Shown here one piece after another: positions 10,342 through 22,048 of a stretch of DNA of 64,000 nucleotides (positions are counted from its first letter, which is position 1; every line of letters starts with the position of its first letter). The stretch comes from DASUAS01 sp963809795 (GTDB lineage: Bacteria > Actinomycetota > Acidimicrobiia > IMCC26256 > DASPTH01): assembly GCA_963809795.1 (NCBI GenBank), contig CAWELN010000015.1, positions 1-64,000 on the forward strand, written 5' to 3'. The notes under the pieces were generated by a model. It was not told the origin of the DNA and did not search any database. It was given only the letters and a program-made list of their open reading frames with translations. The translations under genes and the position numbers were made by a program.

Positions 10342-11670
10342 GATCTTGCCTCGTCGGTCGCTTCTTCGTGGAACAGCTCGTCGACGGGTACGACCAGGCC
10401 GTCTCGCACCAGCGGCTTGAGGTACGACCGCTGCCGCACGAAGATCCACGCCGCGAGCACGAGGTAGACCGCTCCTACCCCGAGGCGTTCGAGCTCGCGC
10501 AGTCCATCAGGCAGCACGCCACCCAGCACGAACTGCGAGATGAACAGACCGAAGAGCAACCACGCCTCGCGCACACTCATGCTGCGGTTGGCGAGCACCG
10601 CGATCGCGAACACGGATTGCGCCGCAGTGAGGAACAGCTCCTCGCGCTGGAGGGAATCGAGCGGGAGTCCGGAGAGGTGACCCGCCGACACCGCGTACAC
10701 GATCGGGAGCGAGCCGACGAGCAACGTCCACTGGTTCACCTTCGACGACAGCAGTGTGCCGAGTCCGGCGCTCGTGTTCAGCCGCCACGCGAACAGCGCG
10801 GCGACGACCAGCTCGGGAGCTTCCGACGCGAGCGGCGCCACCCACTGCACCAGGAGAAAGGTGCTGATGCCCGCTTGCTCACCGAGGTGCACGAGTGACT
10901 CGGCGAAGGGCTCCGCGCACAGGAAGATGACCGCGGCCGCGTACGCGAGCAGGGTGCCGACGACGACGCGCCGCAGCGTCGTGGGCAACGCGCCGATCAG
11001 TCGCGCGGGGCCGACGAGATGCGGTTCCCCGGAGGGCGCGCCGACTGATGCGAATCACGAACAAGACGAAGATGCCGATGAGGATCACCGAGTCGAAGAT
11101 CGTGAGCGTCCGCTTCAGCGCGAGCGTCAGCGAGTAGAGCGTGGCCAGCGCCAGGAACGTGATCTCGATCGCGTGCGGTCGTTCGAGATGCACGTCGGTG
11201 TCGAGCTCGCCCTGATACCCCTGCTTGCGGGCGATGCTCGTCATACGCCACGCCGCGAGGAGGACGACGAGCGGCCAGCCGACTCCGATGAGCAGCCGGT
11301 TCCCGCCGGTCATGTTGGCGAGCGCGAGGGGCGCGAACTTCTCCGGGTCCTCGCCCGCCTTGGCCGCGAACGTGAAGTCGACCGCGTACTCGGGAAGCAC
11401 CGCGATCAGCGCGAGGACCGTGAGCGCGAGGCCTTGGGACACGTCGAGCTGCAGCGCCTCCGCCGCCCAGGCCAGGAGGAACGCCGATCCGAGGATGGCG
11501 ATCCCGAACACGATCGGGGCGCTCACCTCGCCCAGGCCGCCGCCGGTGATGCGGGCCAGGGCGCCGGGGACGGTGAGCAGGAGGGCCGCGGCCAGGGCCA
11601 GCACCTGGCCCCGGGGGCCGCGGAGGGCGGTCGGGGTGCTCTCCGGGACCGTCGGCGTCACCCGCCCCAT
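10338..11670 (-). CDS. Na+/Ca2+ exchanger-family (CaCA) protein, frameshifted
   Basis: Two adjacent minus-strand frames form one CaCA-type cation antiporter of about 440 residues. The first half (11670 to about 11020) has several membrane helices and the alpha-repeat-like stretch TVLALIAVLPEYAVDFTFAAKAG. The second half carries the matching repeat VQWVAPLASEAPELVVAALFAW. The pairing of two inverted acidic PE motifs is typical of the family. The frame changes at about 11010-11030, where the neighbouring frame reads through without a stop, so one base is missing or added. ATG at 11670 is chosen; GTG at 11661 is possible. The ion specificity is not evident. Confidence 0.75.
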
Positions 11671-11839
11671 CCTACGGGAGGCCGTTTTCGGGCCCCCCTG
11701 CCGCTCGCGGACCACTCGAACCACTGTGACGAAAACGGAGAATGAACTCTCAGGAACGGGGGAAGAACAGCCGAAGCTGAGGGTGTTGGATGAGGCCTAC
11801 CGGCCTCTCCCCGGCTCGGAACACGAAGGCACGAATCGC

Positions 11840-12076
11840 ATGACGAACCACTGGCGCCAGTACGCACGATGTCTGGGAGCCGACCCTGAGCTCTTCTACC
11901 CGCCGCCCGAGTCGGAGGACGGTGGCGAGGCGGCCAAGGAGATCTGCGCGGTCTGCCCCGTCCGTGAGCCGTGCCTCGAGCACGCCATCATCGCCCGCGA
12001 GAAGCAGGGTGTGTGGGGTGGTCTCGACGAGCGCGAGCGACGGCGGCTGGTGCGCCAGCGGCGCAGGAGCGCCTAG
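11840..12076 (+). CDS. WhiB-family iron-sulfur transcription regulator
   Basis: 78 residues from ATG at 11840. The four cluster-binding cysteines are at 11, 36, 39 and 45 (YARCLG, CAVCPVREPC), and the beta-turn GVWGG at 57-61 precedes a basic DNA-binding tail RERRRLVRQRRRSA. WhiB proteins are actinobacteria-specific regulators that bind a 4Fe-4S cluster and act with the main sigma factor. The frame remains open upstream to GTG at 11726, which would add a 38-residue extension (TKTENELSGTGEEQPK and so on). Several WhiB subfamilies have such an extension, so the start is uncertain. The gene is monocistronic or leads into trpD 53 bp downstream. Confidence 0.9.
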   Translation: MTNHWRQYARCLGADPELFYPPPESEDGGEAAKEICAVCPVREPCLEHAIIAREKQGVWGGLDERERRRLVRQRRRSA

Positions 12077-12129
12077 TCGGCCGTCCAGGTGCGGGCTTGT
12101 CCCGTACCGCCGCCGGTAGCATCCGGCGG

Positions 12130-13179
12130 ATGAATGCAGCGCTGTGGCCCGAGGTGATCGGGCGCCTGCTCCGGCGCGACGACCTCCCCGACGACCTCGT
12201 CGAACAGGCGATGTCGGAGATCCTGTCGGGCGACGCCACCGACGCGCAGATCGCCGCATTCGGAGTCGCGCTCCGGGCCAAGGGGGAGACCGCAGCCGAG
12301 CTGGCGGCGCTCGTGCGGACCATGCTCGACTTCGCCGAGCACGTCGACCTGACCGACCTCGGGGTGCCGCTCGTCGACACCTGTGGCACCGGCGGCGACG
12401 GCGCCGGCACCGTCAACGTCTCGACCATGGCCGCCATCGTGACCGCCGCCTCCGGGGCGCGGGTCGCCAAGCACGGCGGTCGGGCGGCATCGTCGAAGTG
12501 CGGGTCCGTGGACGTGCTCGAGTCGCTCGGCGTCGTCATCGACCTCGGTCCCGAGGGCGTGAGCCGCTGTGTGCGCGAGGTCGGCATCGGCTTCTGCTTC
12601 GCCCAGCGCTTCCATCCGGCGATGCGCTTCGCCGCGCCGGTGCGCCGCGAGCTGGGCACGCCGACGACCTTCAACTTCCTCGGCCCCCTCGCCAACCCGG
12701 CGGGCGCGTCGCGCCGCACCGTCGGCGTCTCCGATCCGGTGATGGCCGAGCGGGTGATCCGCACGTTGGCCACCCTCGGTGTCGAGCGTGCGCTCGTGTT
12801 CTTCGGGCACGACGGGCTCGACGAGCTCACGGTCACCACCACGTCGACCGTCTACGAGCTCGAGGACGGCGAGGTGCGCATCTACGACATCGACCCTCTC
12901 GACGTCGGCATCCCGCGGGCCGACCTCGGCGCCCTCGCCGGCGGCGACGCGGCGGGCAACGCCCAGGCGGTCCATCAGGTGTTCGCGGGGGCAAAAGGGC
13001 CGATCCGCGACATCGTCCGGCTCAACGCCGCCGCCGCCCTGCTCGCAGCCGACGTGGTGCCCGACCTCGCCGCCGGCGTCGATCTCGCCGCCGAGCTCAT
13101 CGACGACGGGCGAGCCGCGGCCACCCTCGAGGCCTTCGTGCGGGTCAGCGTGGCGGCGCGGGAGAGCGGGGTCGGCTGA
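12130..13179 (+). CDS. trpD: Anthranilate phosphoribosyltransferase
   Basis: TrpD joins anthranilate and PRPP to give N-phosphoribosylanthranilate in tryptophan synthesis. The 349-residue product has the normal family length. Visible motifs are the PRPP-binding glycine loop DTCGTGGDGAGTVNVST (Asp83 onward), the KHGGRAASSKCGSVD motif (Lys114 onward) and the anthranilate-channel segment QRFHPAMR, followed by TFNFLGPLANPA. ATG at 12130 fits the family N-terminus. No other trp genes are adjacent. Its stop shares a base with the start of a zinc-ribbon membrane gene (TGATG), so it heads a small operon. Confidence 0.97.
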   Translation: MNAALWPEVIGRLLRRDDLPDDLVEQAMSEILSGDATDAQIAAFGVALRAKGETAAELAALVRTMLDFAEHVDLTDLGVPLVDTCGTGGDGAGTVNVSTMAAIVTAASGARVAKHGGRAASSKCGSVDVLESLGVVIDLGPEGVSRCVREVGIGFCFAQRFHPAMRFAAPVRRELGTPTTFNFLGPLANPAGASRRTVGVSDPVMAERVIRTLATLGVERALVFFGHDGLDELTVTTTSTVYELEDGEVRIYDIDPLDVGIPRADLGALAGGDAAGNAQAVHQVFAGAKGPIRDIVRLNAAAALLAADVVPDLAAGVDLAAELIDDGRAAATLEAFVRVSVAARESGVG

Positions 13180-13820
13180 TGGCCCGCGCCCTCGAGTGCC
13201 CCGCGTGCGGAGCCCGTCACCGGCTCGACGACCTCCCCGACGCGCCGACCTTCCGCTGCGAACGCTGTGGTCAGGTGCTGAAGGTGCCACCGCCGGTGAG
13301 CACCGGCGGACCCCCTCCGCCCCCGCGCCGGAGCAACGGTGGTTCGGCAACCATCGCGCCGCCTCCCCGGCGCCGCGATCCGAACGCGCCGGACGTCACC
13401 ACTGCCGACCCGGCGACGCGCGCCGCACCCGTCACCACCGCCGCGGCGGTGTCGGCGACGGTCTCCGCGGCGGGGCCGGTCGAGGACGCGAGCGACGGCC
13501 GGCGCCGCGGACGCGCGACGAAGACGTCCGCGCCGGCACCGCAGAGCAAGCGTGTCTCGTGGTACTGGCGACTCCTCGCGTGGGTCGTGGCCGTCCCGCT
13601 GGGCTTCGTGATCACCGCGTGGCCTGCGTACGAGCTCGGCTTCATCAAGAAGGACGACGTGCTCGACATCTTCGTCGGGACGGGGAGCGGCCGCTACGTA
13701 CGCCTCGCCATCGCGACCGCGGTGTGGGCGTTGGTCACGGCGCTGCTCGTGCAGCTGTTCGTCGAGGGCGGCCGCGCGTGGGCCGCCCGTCGGCGCTCCC
13801 GGGCGGCGGTGCCGGCGTGA
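13179..13820 (+). CDS. Zinc-ribbon membrane protein
   Basis: 213 residues in three parts. An N-terminal zinc ribbon contains CPACG (residues 8-12) and CERCGQ. A central Pro/Thr/Ala-rich low-complexity linker runs to about residue 125. The C-terminal part has two membrane helices (LLAWVVAVPLGFVITAWPAY and LAIATAVWALVTALLVQLFV) and a basic tail. ATG at 13179 overlaps the trpD stop by one base. It is probably a membrane-anchored cytoplasmic metal-binding or adaptor protein. I know of no function for this layout. Confidence 0.85.
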   Translation: MARALECPACGARHRLDDLPDAPTFRCERCGQVLKVPPPVSTGGPPPPPRRSNGGSATIAPPPRRRDPNAPDVTTADPATRAAPVTTAAAVSATVSAAGPVEDASDGRRRGRATKTSAPAPQSKRVSWYWRLLAWVVAVPLGFVITAWPAYELGFIKKDDVLDIFVGTGSGRYVRLAIATAVWALVTALLVQLFVEGGRAWAARRRSRAAVPA

Positions 13821-14029
13821 CCACCCGGTTCCGGTGCTCGGCCTGCGGCAACCTGACCCGGTTCGACGTCGTCGCCTCGCGCCGGACCCGCGCCTTCCAT
13901 CACTTCAGCGTCGGTGGCGAGCTCACGGTGGAGGACGAGGAGGTCCTCGAGGAGACGGTCGAGACCGTCACCTGCCGCTGGTGCGGCGCGTCGGGCGCGA
14001 GCATCGAGCAGCTCTCGATCGAGGTCTGA
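13817..14029 (+). CDS. Small zinc-ribbon protein
   Basis: 70 residues with two CxxC pairs: CSACGNLTRFD near the N-terminus and CRWCGASG near residue 55, separated by an acidic stretch VEDEEVLEETVE. The start is GTG at 13817, which overlaps the TGA of the preceding gene (GTGA). It is the third gene of the trpD transcript. It probably folds as a rubredoxin-like or zinc-ribbon knuckle. The function is unknown. Confidence 0.8.
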   Translation: MTTRFRCSACGNLTRFDVVASRRTRAFHHFSVGGELTVEDEEVLEETVETVTCRWCGASGASIEQLSIEV

Positions 14030-14056
14030 GGCGCCGGCCGGGTTCGGCGGCCCGGC

Positions 14057-15277
14057 TCAGCCGGTGAAGCGCGGCGCGAGCACGAGCGGCGCGGCCACGA
14101 CGACCTCGACCGCACCGATGTCGCAGCCGTCGCCCTGCGGACGGGTGACGTCGCGCTCGTCGGTCGTGATCCCGGCTGCGGAACCGGCCTGGCACGCGTC
14201 GAGGGGCACGGCGTCGAGCAGCGGACTCCCGGGCTGGGGCACCTGCGTCGGCGCGAAGCCGCCGTTCGCGCCCAGCGCGCCCAAGCCCGGGTCGCCGGCG
14301 CTCTGGCGGTCGCCGGTGCCGGTGAACCCGCAGGTGCCGTCGTCGGAGTAGTTGTCACCCTGGCTGTCGACGCTTGCCGGATCGACCGAGCAGTTCGTCT
14401 CCCCGCCGAGCGGGAGGGCCACCACCGAAGCGAACGACGTGAGCGCGTCGCCGGCCGCCGCGCCCGTCGCTTCGGCGCTGAGGACGAGCTGGGCGTCGCC
14501 GGGGCTGATCGCCGCCGCCTGGCCACCGGTGTGGCCGCTGGCCCCCGTGATCTGCTGGCTGCACGACGGTGCGCTGCCCTCGCCGAAGCCGTTCTGGACG
14601 ACGGTGGAGTACGTGAGCGTCAGCTCGCTGCCCCCGCCTTCCAACCCGCCGGCGGCGTCTGCGGTGTTGCCGCTCAGCGTGGAGTTCACCATCGACGTGG
14701 CGGAGACACCGGCCCAGATCCCACCGCCGAACCCGCCGGAGATGTTGTTGGCGATGGTCGAGTGCGTGATCGTGAGGGAGTGGCCCTCGTAGTCGAGGCC
14801 GCCACCGTCGCTGCAGTTGACGTTGCCGACGATCGCGACGTGGTCGAGGGCGAGGGTGCCGCTCGAGTCGTAGAACAACCCGCCGCCGAACCCGCCCTGG
14901 TTGTTGCTCCCACCGGTGATCGTGACGTGCTGGACGATGCCGTTGCCGCCCGTCTCGTTGACGTGCAACACGCGGTCGCCCGCACAGCTCTGGGTGATGG
15001 TGTGGCCCTGGCCGTCGAGCGTGAACGGCGCGGTGCTGGTGCGCACCGCCTCACCGCCGGCGGCACACGTGAGGGTGATGTCGGCGTCGAGGGTGATCGT
15101 GGTGTCGGTGTCCCAAGCGGTGCGGAAGGACGCCTCGTCGGTGACCGTGGCCGCGTCGGCGGGCGCGGCCTGGACCGCGGCGAGCGCCAGTGTGCCGGCC
15201 GCGCCACCGGCACCGAGGAAGAGGGAGGCGCCGAGCGCCGCGACCACGCGGCGCGCGCGCGAAGAGTGGGTCGACAT
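14057..15277 (-). CDS. Secreted parallel beta-helix (choice-of-anchor Q-like) protein
   Basis: 406 residues from ATG at 15277, preceded by GCAGGAGCAGG. A signal peptide (RARRVVAALGASLFLGAGGAAGTLALAAVQAAPADA) is followed by repeated beta-helix turns such as ITHSTIANNISGGFGGGIW and STLSGNTADAAGG. This pattern is typical of polymorphic outer/secreted right-handed beta-helix proteins. The C-terminal DERDVTRPQGDGCDIGAVEV is the closing signature of choice-of-anchor Q proteins. The anchor itself seems absent; the protein ends PLVLAPRFTG. The likely location is extracellular or surface and the ligand is unknown. It is convergent with the zinc-ribbon operon. Confidence 0.85.
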   Translation of the reverse strand: MSTHSSRARRVVAALGASLFLGAGGAAGTLALAAVQAAPADAATVTDEASFRTAWDTDTTITLDADITLTCAAGGEAVRTSTAPFTLDGQGHTITQSCAGDRVLHVNETGGNGIVQHVTITGGSNNQGGFGGGLFYDSSGTLALDHVAIVGNVNCSDGGGLDYEGHSLTITHSTIANNISGGFGGGIWAGVSATSMVNSTLSGNTADAAGGLEGGGSELTLTYSTVVQNGFGEGSAPSCSQQITGASGHTGGQAAAISPGDAQLVLSAEATGAAAGDALTSFASVVALPLGGETNCSVDPASVDSQGDNYSDDGTCGFTGTGDRQSAGDPGLGALGANGGFAPTQVPQPGSPLLDAVPLDACQAGSAAGITTDERDVTRPQGDGCDIGAVEVVVAAPLVLAPRFTG

Positions 15278-15408
15278 GGGGTTCCTGCTCCTGCTGCGAG
15301 AACTGGGGGAGCGTAGCGGGGTCCGGACGCGAAACCGCGGACCACCAGGCACTCGGCCCGACACCACGGTCGCGGATGAGCGTCACACCCCCGTGTCACG
15401 CTGCCCGC

Positions 15409-15594
15409 ATGCTGACCATCAACTGCGACGAGTGCGTGATGCGGAACACCGGGGCCTGCGACGACTGCGTGGTGTCCTTCGTGGTGGGTCGCGAGCCCGG
15501 GGAGGCGCTCGTGATCGACGTGGAGGAGGAGCGGGCGGTGCGCATGCTGGCGCGGGCGGGACTGGTGCCGCGGCTGCGTCACGTCGCGGGGTAG
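15409..15594 (+). CDS. Small cysteine-rich protein
   Basis: 61 residues from ATG at 15409, with four cysteines arranged CDEC-x6-CDDC near the N-terminus (NCDECVMRNTGACDDC), followed by an acidic segment and RLRHVAG. The cysteine pattern would suit a small metal site or thiol relay. The family is unrecognised. It is divergent from the beta-helix gene and lies 60 bp upstream of the DoxX gene. Confidence 0.7.
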   Translation: MLTINCDECVMRNTGACDDCVVSFVVGREPGEALVIDVEEERAVRMLARAGLVPRLRHVAG

Positions 15595-15654
15595 CGTCCT
15601 CGGCGCCGGGCCGGAGGGTCCGTGGTAGGGACCAGTCCCGACGAGGAGGCGCAC

Positions 15655-16188
15655 ATGTATCTGGGCAGCGACGCCGCGAACTTCGCGGTCTTGCTCGCAC
15701 GGGTGTGGGTCGGGATCATGATCTTCGCCCACGGCTGGCGGCACGTGAAGTCGATCCAGTCCGGGCCCGGGATGGCGAACTGGTTCGAGAGCCTCGGCCT
15801 GAAGCCCGGCCCGGTGCACGCGTGGACCGTCACGGTCACCGAGGTGACGATCCCGTTCCTGCTCGTGCTCGGGTTCCTCACCCCGCTCGCGTACGGCGGG
15901 GTGTGCGCGTTGATGATCGTGGCCTGGCTCACGAACCACCTGAAGAACGGCTTCTTCCTGAGCAGCGCCAAGGAGGGGTACGAGTACGTCGCCACCGTGG
16001 CCGTCCTCTCGATCACGCTCGGCACCATCGGTCCGGGCAAGTGGTCGCTCGACCACGCCTTCGACTTCGTGTTCCCGTTCGACCCCGGGAAGGCGCTGCT
16101 CATCACCGCCATCGTCGGCATCGGCGGCGCGGCCGTGTTCCTCGCCGCGTTCTGGCGCCCGCCGAAGAAGGACCAACCCGCCGCCTGA
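15655..16188 (+). CDS. DoxX-family membrane protein
   Basis: 177 residues with four membrane segments: FAVLLARVWVGIMIFAHGW, VTEVTIPFLLVLGFLTPLAYGG, VATVAVLSITLGTI and ITAIVGIGGAAVFLAAFW. DoxX proteins are found in membrane redox and oxidative-stress complexes, but this one has no partner to specify a role. ATG at 15655 is favoured over GTG at 15622 because GAGGAGG lies 6 bases before it. It sits 47 bp upstream of the sugar ABC operon and may be co-transcribed with it. Confidence 0.85.
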   Translation: MYLGSDAANFAVLLARVWVGIMIFAHGWRHVKSIQSGPGMANWFESLGLKPGPVHAWTVTVTEVTIPFLLVLGFLTPLAYGGVCALMIVAWLTNHLKNGFFLSSAKEGYEYVATVAVLSITLGTIGPGKWSLDHAFDFVFPFDPGKALLITAIVGIGGAAVFLAAFWRPPKKDQPAA

Positions 16189-16235
16189 CCGCGGCGCACC
16201 CGGACCGTCGAACCGGACGAAGAGAGGCGCCGAAG

Positions 16236-17324
<1,089 letters not shown>

Positions 17325-17328
17325 CGCG

Positions 17329-18279
17329 GTGGCCACCACCGAGCTGCCGACGGGGACGCCCTCACCGGCACCCGCGTCGCCCCGCTCGCTGTCGCCCGCG
17401 CGTCGACGGTTGCGTCGCCGGGAGCGGAGTCTCGGCTACCTGCTGCTGATCCCGTCGCTCGTCGTGTTCGGCGTGTTCGTGTTCTGGCCGTTGGCGCACA
17501 ACGTGTACCTGGGCTTCTTCCGCAACCCGCCGTTCCCCGGACTGCCCAAGCACTACGTCGGGTTCGACCAGTACCGCGAGGTGCTCGGGTCCCAGACCTT
17601 CTTCGACAGCGTGAAGACGACCTTCCTGTTCGCGATCCTCACCGTGCCGGCGGGCATCGCCCTCGGCCTCGGGCTGGCCGTGCTCGCGCACCAGCAGCTG
17701 CGCGGCATCGGCATCTACCGCACGCTGTTCTCGTCGACGGTGGCGACCTCGGTCGCGGTGGCGGCAGTGGTCTTCGGGACGCTGATGAACCCGTCGGTCG
17801 GGTTGCTGCCGTGGCTCGGGCTCACGACCAACCCGACGATCCTGCAGAACCCGACGTGGGCGCTCGTCGCGGTGGCGGTCGTCACCGTGTGGCAGACGCT
17901 CGGGCTCACGTTCATCCTGATGGCGTCCGGCCTGCAGAGCGTGCCCGACGAGCTGTTCGAGGCGGCCAAGGTCGACGGCGCCGGCGCGTGGTCGCGGTTC
18001 TGGCACGTCACCCTGCCGATGATGTCGCCCACCATCTTCTTCGCGGTGGTGATCGGCACCATCTTCGCCTTCCAGTCGTTCGGCCAGATCGACATCCTCA
18101 CGCAGGGCGGCCCGCTCAAGAAGACCAACGTGCTCACCTATTACATCTACGACACGTTGCAGCGGCAGAGCGATCCGGGCAAGGCGGCGGTGCTCGCGGT
18201 CGCCTTGTTCTTCCTCACGCTGATCCTCGCCCTCCTGCAGATCCGGCTGCTCGAGCGGAGGGTGTCGTATGAGCGTTGA
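17329..18279 (+). CDS. Sugar ABC permease, UgpA/MalF type
   Basis: 316 residues, six membrane segments after a basic N-terminal region (RRRLRRRERSLGYLLLIPSL). The EAA loop that docks on the ATPase is present as ELFEAAKVDGAGAWSRFWHVTLPMM. GTG at 17329 lies 4 bases after the ATPase stop. The 3' end overlaps the next permease by 11 bases. It belongs to the CUT1 binding-protein-dependent transport family. Confidence 0.93.
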   Translation: MATTELPTGTPSPAPASPRSLSPARRRLRRRERSLGYLLLIPSLVVFGVFVFWPLAHNVYLGFFRNPPFPGLPKHYVGFDQYREVLGSQTFFDSVKTTFLFAILTVPAGIALGLGLAVLAHQQLRGIGIYRTLFSSTVATSVAVAAVVFGTLMNPSVGLLPWLGLTTNPTILQNPTWALVAVAVVTVWQTLGLTFILMASGLQSVPDELFEAAKVDGAGAWSRFWHVTLPMMSPTIFFAVVIGTIFAFQSFGQIDILTQGGPLKKTNVLTYYIYDTLQRQSDPGKAAVLAVALFFLTLILALLQIRLLERRVSYER

Positions 18280-19122
18280 GGTCGACGCCCGCGCGCTGCA
18301 CCGCCGTCGCCGGTGGGGGAAGGTCGGCCGCTACGCGCTGCTGACCGTGCTGGCGCTGATCGTGATCTTCCCGATCTACATCACGATCGTGAATTCGCTG
18401 CTCCGGCCGGTCGACATCACCCGGCAGCCGCCCAAGCTCTTCCCGACCGACCCGCAGTGGCACAGCTACGCCGACGCGTGGAACGCCGGGCACATGGGCA
18501 CCTACCTGAAGAACAGCTTCATCGTGACCTTCATCATCACGGTGGGGCAGGTGCTCACCGCCATCCTCGCGGGGTACGCGTTCGCGTTCCTCGACTTCCC
18601 GTTCAAGCGCACCCTGTTCGTCGTGTTCCTGGCCACGTTGATGGTGCCGTTCGAGGTCACGATCGTCACCAACGTCGCCACCATCAGCGACCTCGGCTGG
18701 TACAACACCTACGCGGGCCTGGCGGTGCCGTTCCTCGCCACCGGCTTCGGCGCCTTCCTCATGCGCCAGGCGTTCCTGACCCTGCCGCACGACCTGCGCG
18801 ACGCCGCCGCCCTCGACGGCTACGGGCACTGGCGCTTCCTCTGGCGGGTGGCGGTGCCGTTGGCGCGGCCGGCGGTCGGCGCGCTCACCGTGTTCGCGTT
18901 CCTCGCGGCGTGGAACCAGTACCTCTGGCCGCTGCTCATCACGAAGGACGACAAGCTGCGTACGGTGCAGATCGGTCTGAAGCAGTTGCAGCGGTGAGCA
19001 TCGACCAGGTCAACATCACGTTCGCCGGCGCGATCATCGCGGTGGTCCCGCTCGTGATCCTGCTCCTGTTCTTCCAGAGGCAACTCGTGCGCGGCCTCAC
19101 CGCCGGCGCGGTGAAGGGATGA
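18269..19122 (+). CDS. Sugar ABC permease, UgpE/MalG type (frameshift near 3' end)
   Basis: About 284 residues in two frames. The main frame runs from ATG 18269 with six membrane spans and the EAA loop LRDAAALDGYGHWRFLWRVAVPL, and stops after GLKQLQR at 18997. The family C-terminus continues in the next frame as VSIDQVNITFAGAIIAVVPLVILLLFFQRQLVRGLTAGAVKG to 19122, placing the lesion near 18990. It pairs with the preceding permease to form the membrane channel. Confidence 0.9.
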
Positions 19123-19228
19123 GGACGCCGCGGTCGTCGATCAGGCCCGCGTCGGGCGCCTGACGCCGGGGTCGCCGACACCATCGGCCATGCTGGGCTC
19201 CGGATCCGGGATCGACAGGGGAGTGCAC

Positions 19229-20633
19229 ATGCGTGGGTGGCAGCGCTGGCTGGGTTCGGGTCTGGCGGCGATCGTGCTGGCCGCCGGGTTGTCGGCGATG
19301 GCGACGGTCGCCCCCGGCGCGGCGCGGCGAACAGCACCAGTTGCCCACTCACCGCCCTGAAGAAGGCGGGCACGCCGGTCGAGATCACCATGTGGCATTC
19401 GATGACCGCGCCGAACGAGGAGACGCTGCAGAAGCTCACCGACCCGTTCAACTCGTCGCAGAGCGACGTGAAGGTCAACCTGGTCAACCAGATCGACTAC
19501 GTGCAGACGTTCAACAAGTACAAGGCCGGCCTCGCGAGCGGCGACCTGCCCGACATCGTGCAGCTGCAGGAGACCGACCAGCAGCAGATGATCGACACGC
19601 AGACGGTGCTGCCGGCGAGCGTGTGCGCGAAGGCCGACAAGTACAGCTTCTCCGATTTCCTGCCCCGGGTGATCAGCTACTTCACGGTGCAGGGCACGCA
19701 GTACGCGATGCCGTTCAACACGTCGGGCCCGGTCCTCTACTACAACAAGAAGGCGTTCACCGCGGCCGGCCTCGACCCGAACACGCCGCCGAAGACGCTC
19801 GACGACGTGCGGGCCGCGGCCGAGAAGCTCAAGGCGAACGGCGTCTCGGCGCCGCTCGGGCTCAAGACCGACCCGGGTATCTTCGAGCACTGGCGGGCGC
19901 TCGCGAACAAGACGTACGTGAACAACAGCAACGGACGGAAGGCCCGCGCCACCAAGACGGTCTACGACGACGCCACCGGCCGCCAGATCTTCACGTGGCT
20001 GTCGGGCATGGTGAAGGACGGCCTGGCCACCACCAACCCCGACCTCGGCACCGGCACGTTCGACAACCTGCTCGGCATCCAGAGCGGGTCGCACGCGATG
20101 GCCTTCGACACCAGCGCCGCGCTCGGCACGATCAGCTCGGTGCTCTCCGGCGGCAACGTCCCCAACGTCGAGCTCGGCGTCGCTCCGTTCCCGGCGCCGA
20201 GTGCGTCGGCGAAGGGCGGCGTGTGGTGAGCGGCGGCGAGCTGTTCATGGTGAACAAGTCGAGCCCGGCCAAGCAGGCGGCGGCGTGGAAGTACCTGAAG
20301 TTCCTCGACCAGCCCGACAGCCTCACCACCTGGGCGATCGGCACCGGCTACCTGCCCATCCGCAAGGCGGCCGCCGACAGCGCGCCGATGCAGCAGTACT
20401 GGGCGCAGAACCCGCGTTACAAGGTGGCGTACGACCAGCTGGCCGAACGGACCGAACAACGTCGCCACGTCCGGGTTCGGTGATCGGCAACTACACCGGC
20501 GCCCGCGACGCGCTGCGCGACGCCGAGAACAGCATGTTCCTCGAGGGCAAGGACCCGAAGACGGCGCTGAAGGAGGCGTCGTCGAACGCGACCGTCGGCG
20601 ATCGACGACTACAACTCCAAGATCGGCGCGTAG
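19229..20633 (+). pseudogene. Sugar ABC substrate-binding protein (UgpB type), several frameshifts
   Basis: Extracellular solute-binding protein of family 1 spread over all plus frames. The signal peptide MRGWQRWLGSGLAAIVLAAGL starts at ATG 19229. The mature part begins NSTSCPLTALKKAGTPVEITMWHS in another frame from about 19325 and runs through GLASGDLPDIVQLQ and AMPFNTSGPVLYYNKKAF. It breaks again near 20225 (SGGELFMVNKSSPAKQAAAWKYLKF), near 20450 (NYTGARDALRDAENSMF) and near 20597, ending IDDYNSKIGA with TAG at 20631. Four single-base lesions in a gene whose sequence is otherwise family-like suggest sequence error or very recent loss. Its neighbours show it is the binding protein of the preceding importer. 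Confidence 0.85.
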
Positions 20634-20667
20634 GCGCTGGAGGCTGGGACCACAACGGTCCGGAGCG

Positions 20668-21966
<1,299 letters not shown>

Positions 21967-22048
21967 TCCCGGATCCCTCCTGTTCGCGGCCAGCGTACCC
22001 CTCGCCGCGGAACGCCTCGTAGCGCCGTGACTCGCCTACGGTGTCGCG

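Noticed and set aside
12144..13820. Long frame across trpD
   Set aside because: Only its last part (from 13179) is a real gene; the earlier part is an out-of-frame Arg-rich reading of trpD.
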